NCBI RefSeq assembly: GCF_900104655.1
Contig: NZ_FNWD01000002.1
Span: forward strand, 248,001 to 312,000
Source of the DNA: Millionella massiliensis
Lineage (GTDB): Bacteria > Bacteroidota > Bacteroidia > Bacteroidales > Rikenellaceae
Direction of reading: 5' to 3'
DNA length: 64,000 bases
The translations under genes were made by a program, and so were the position numbers. The notes beneath the pieces were generated by a model. The model saw only the letters and a list, made by a program, of their open reading frames with translations, ran no database searches and was not told where the DNA came from. This document shows positions 63,222 to 64,000 of this stretch, in pieces (the first letter of the stretch is position 1; each line of letters begins with the position of its first letter).

Positions 63222-64000
63222 CTACAAAGTGCTTTTCGATTCGCAGGCAGCTTCGCGGTTCACTTTCTTAATAAGACCAGCCAGAACGTTGCCCGGGCCG
63301 AGTTCGGTGAAAGAAGTGGCGCCGTCAGCAATCATGTTTTGCACGGTCTGCGTCCAGCGTACCGGAGCGGTCAACTGTGCGATCAGGTTGGCTTTGATCT
63401 TTTCAGGGTCGGTATAAGGTTTAGCATCGACGTTCTGATAAACCGGGCATACCGGAGTGGTGAACTGTGCAGCTTTGATAGCCTCTTCGAGTTCTACGCG
63501 TGCCGGTTCCATCAGCGGCGAGTGGAATGCACCGCCGACGCTCAGTTTCAGAGCACGTTTTGCGCCTTTGGCCGTGAGTTGTTCGCAGGCTTTGTCGATA
63601 CCTTCGATCGAACCGGAAATTACCAACTGGCCGGGGCAGTTGTAGTTGGCAGCCACGACCACTTCAGGAATCGAAGCGCAAACCTCTTCGACCACTTCGT
63701 CCGGCAGTGCGATGATGGCAGCCATGGTCGAAGGCTGGAGTTCGCAGGCTTTCTGCATGGCCTGAGCACGTTTCGATACCAACTTCAGACCCTCTTCGAA
63801 ACTGAGAGCACCGGCAGCAACCAGGGCGCTGAATTCGCCGAGCGAGTGACCTGCGGTCATATCGGGTTTGAAGTCAGGCAGCGATTTAGCCAGAATTACC
63901 GAGTGCAGGAATACGGCCGGCTGGGTAACCTTGGTCTGTTTGAGTTCTTCGGCCGTACCGTTGAACATGATGTCCGTGATGCTGAAACCGAGAATTTCAT
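63222..64000 (-). CDS. fabD: Malonyl-CoA:ACP transacylase FabD (5' end cut by the window)
   Basis: About 259 residues are visible; the frame is open to the right edge (EILGFSITDIMFNGTAEELKQT), so the true start lies outside. Active-site Ser in GHSLGEFSALVAAG, the VGGAFHSPLMEPA region with the catalytic His, and FTELGPGNVLAGLIKK at the C-terminus are all classic. It loads malonyl from CoA onto acyl carrier protein for fatty acid synthesis, in the cytoplasm. A terminator follows its stop. About 30-50 N-terminal residues are missing. Confidence 0.96.
   Translation of the reverse strand, partial: EILGFSITDIMFNGTAEELKQTKVTQPAVFLHSVILAKSLPDFKPDMTAGHSLGEFSALVAAGALSFEEGLKLVSKRAQAMQKACELQPSTMAAIIALPDEVVEEVCASIPEVVVAANYNCPGQLVISGSIEGIDKACEQLTAKGAKRALKLSVGGAFHSPLMEPARVELEEAIKAAQFTTPVCPVYQNVDAKPYTDPEKIKANLIAQLTAPVRWTQTVQNMIADGATSFTELGPGNVLAGLIKKVNREAACESKSTL

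Overview
The window looks like chromosomal DNA of a gut Bacteroidales. The signs are fimbrillin-family lipoproteins, a Bacteroidetes-type (subtype iii) type VI secretion system (T6SS), promoters of the TTTG-N19/20-TAnnTTTG type, weak Shine-Dalgarno signals, a GH95 fucosidase and a Ser-type sulfatase. The fairly GC-rich coding sequence would suit Rikenellaceae (Alistipes-like), but genus is an inference. I saw no integrase, transposase, rRNA, tRNA or CRISPR array.

Layout. 1-5.8 kb, minus strand: a fimbrial-type surface operon. It holds a DUF3575/OmpA-like barrel, a DUF5119-like lipoprotein, two fimbrillin-like lipoproteins, and a fimbrillin-like lipoprotein split in two by a TGATG stop/start junction, running off the left edge. 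5.8-6.8 kb: AT-rich non-coding DNA with a T8G9 tract. 6.8-18.9 kb, plus strand: T6SS operon 1, with tssH(clpV), tssB, tssC, two canonical Hcp genes, two divergent Hcp-fold genes, a long VgrG, a VgrG-tail-like coiled-coil protein and a PAAR-like (DUF4280) tip. 19.1-21.2 kb, minus strand: a PEGA-type exported protein and a charged coiled-coil protein. 21.4-32.3 kb, plus strand: T6SS operon 2, with an E1-like ThiF enzyme, tssG, tssK, tssE, tssF, a ubiquitin-like protein, an E2/UBC-fold enzyme, two exported envelope proteins, and an 802-residue membrane lipoprotein with VWA-like, RING-like and FHA-like regions.

The main discovery candidate is this second operon. A complete ubiquitin-like conjugation cascade is interleaved with the T6SS baseplate genes: E1 with catalytic-Cys candidate, Ubl ending in Gly, E2 with the HPN motif and active Cys, and a membrane-bound RING-like protein. 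The E1 stop codon overlaps the tssG start codon. Prokaryotic E1/E2/Ubl operons and the YukD-like Ubl of type VII secretion are known in general; I do not know of a described cascade built into a T6SS. TssJ, TssL, TssM and TssA are not present, as expected for subtype iii. The two exported proteins and the VWA/RING protein probably replace the membrane complex.

32.5-64 kb is mostly housekeeping and metabolism: an AraC regulator; two aldo-keto reductases; mnmE with a degenerate LspA-like gene; a YqhD-like alcohol dehydrogenase; a cupin; greA divergent from a six-gene operon (yigZ family, pyrB, pyrI, uvrA, M16 peptidase, O-methyltransferase); msrC with znuACB; the rplM-rpsI-rpsB-tsf block; truA, a GH95 fucosidase and pepD; a PspC protein, a membrane acyltransferase-like protein and a sulfatase; a small orphan lipoprotein; and the 3' part of fabD cut by the right edge.
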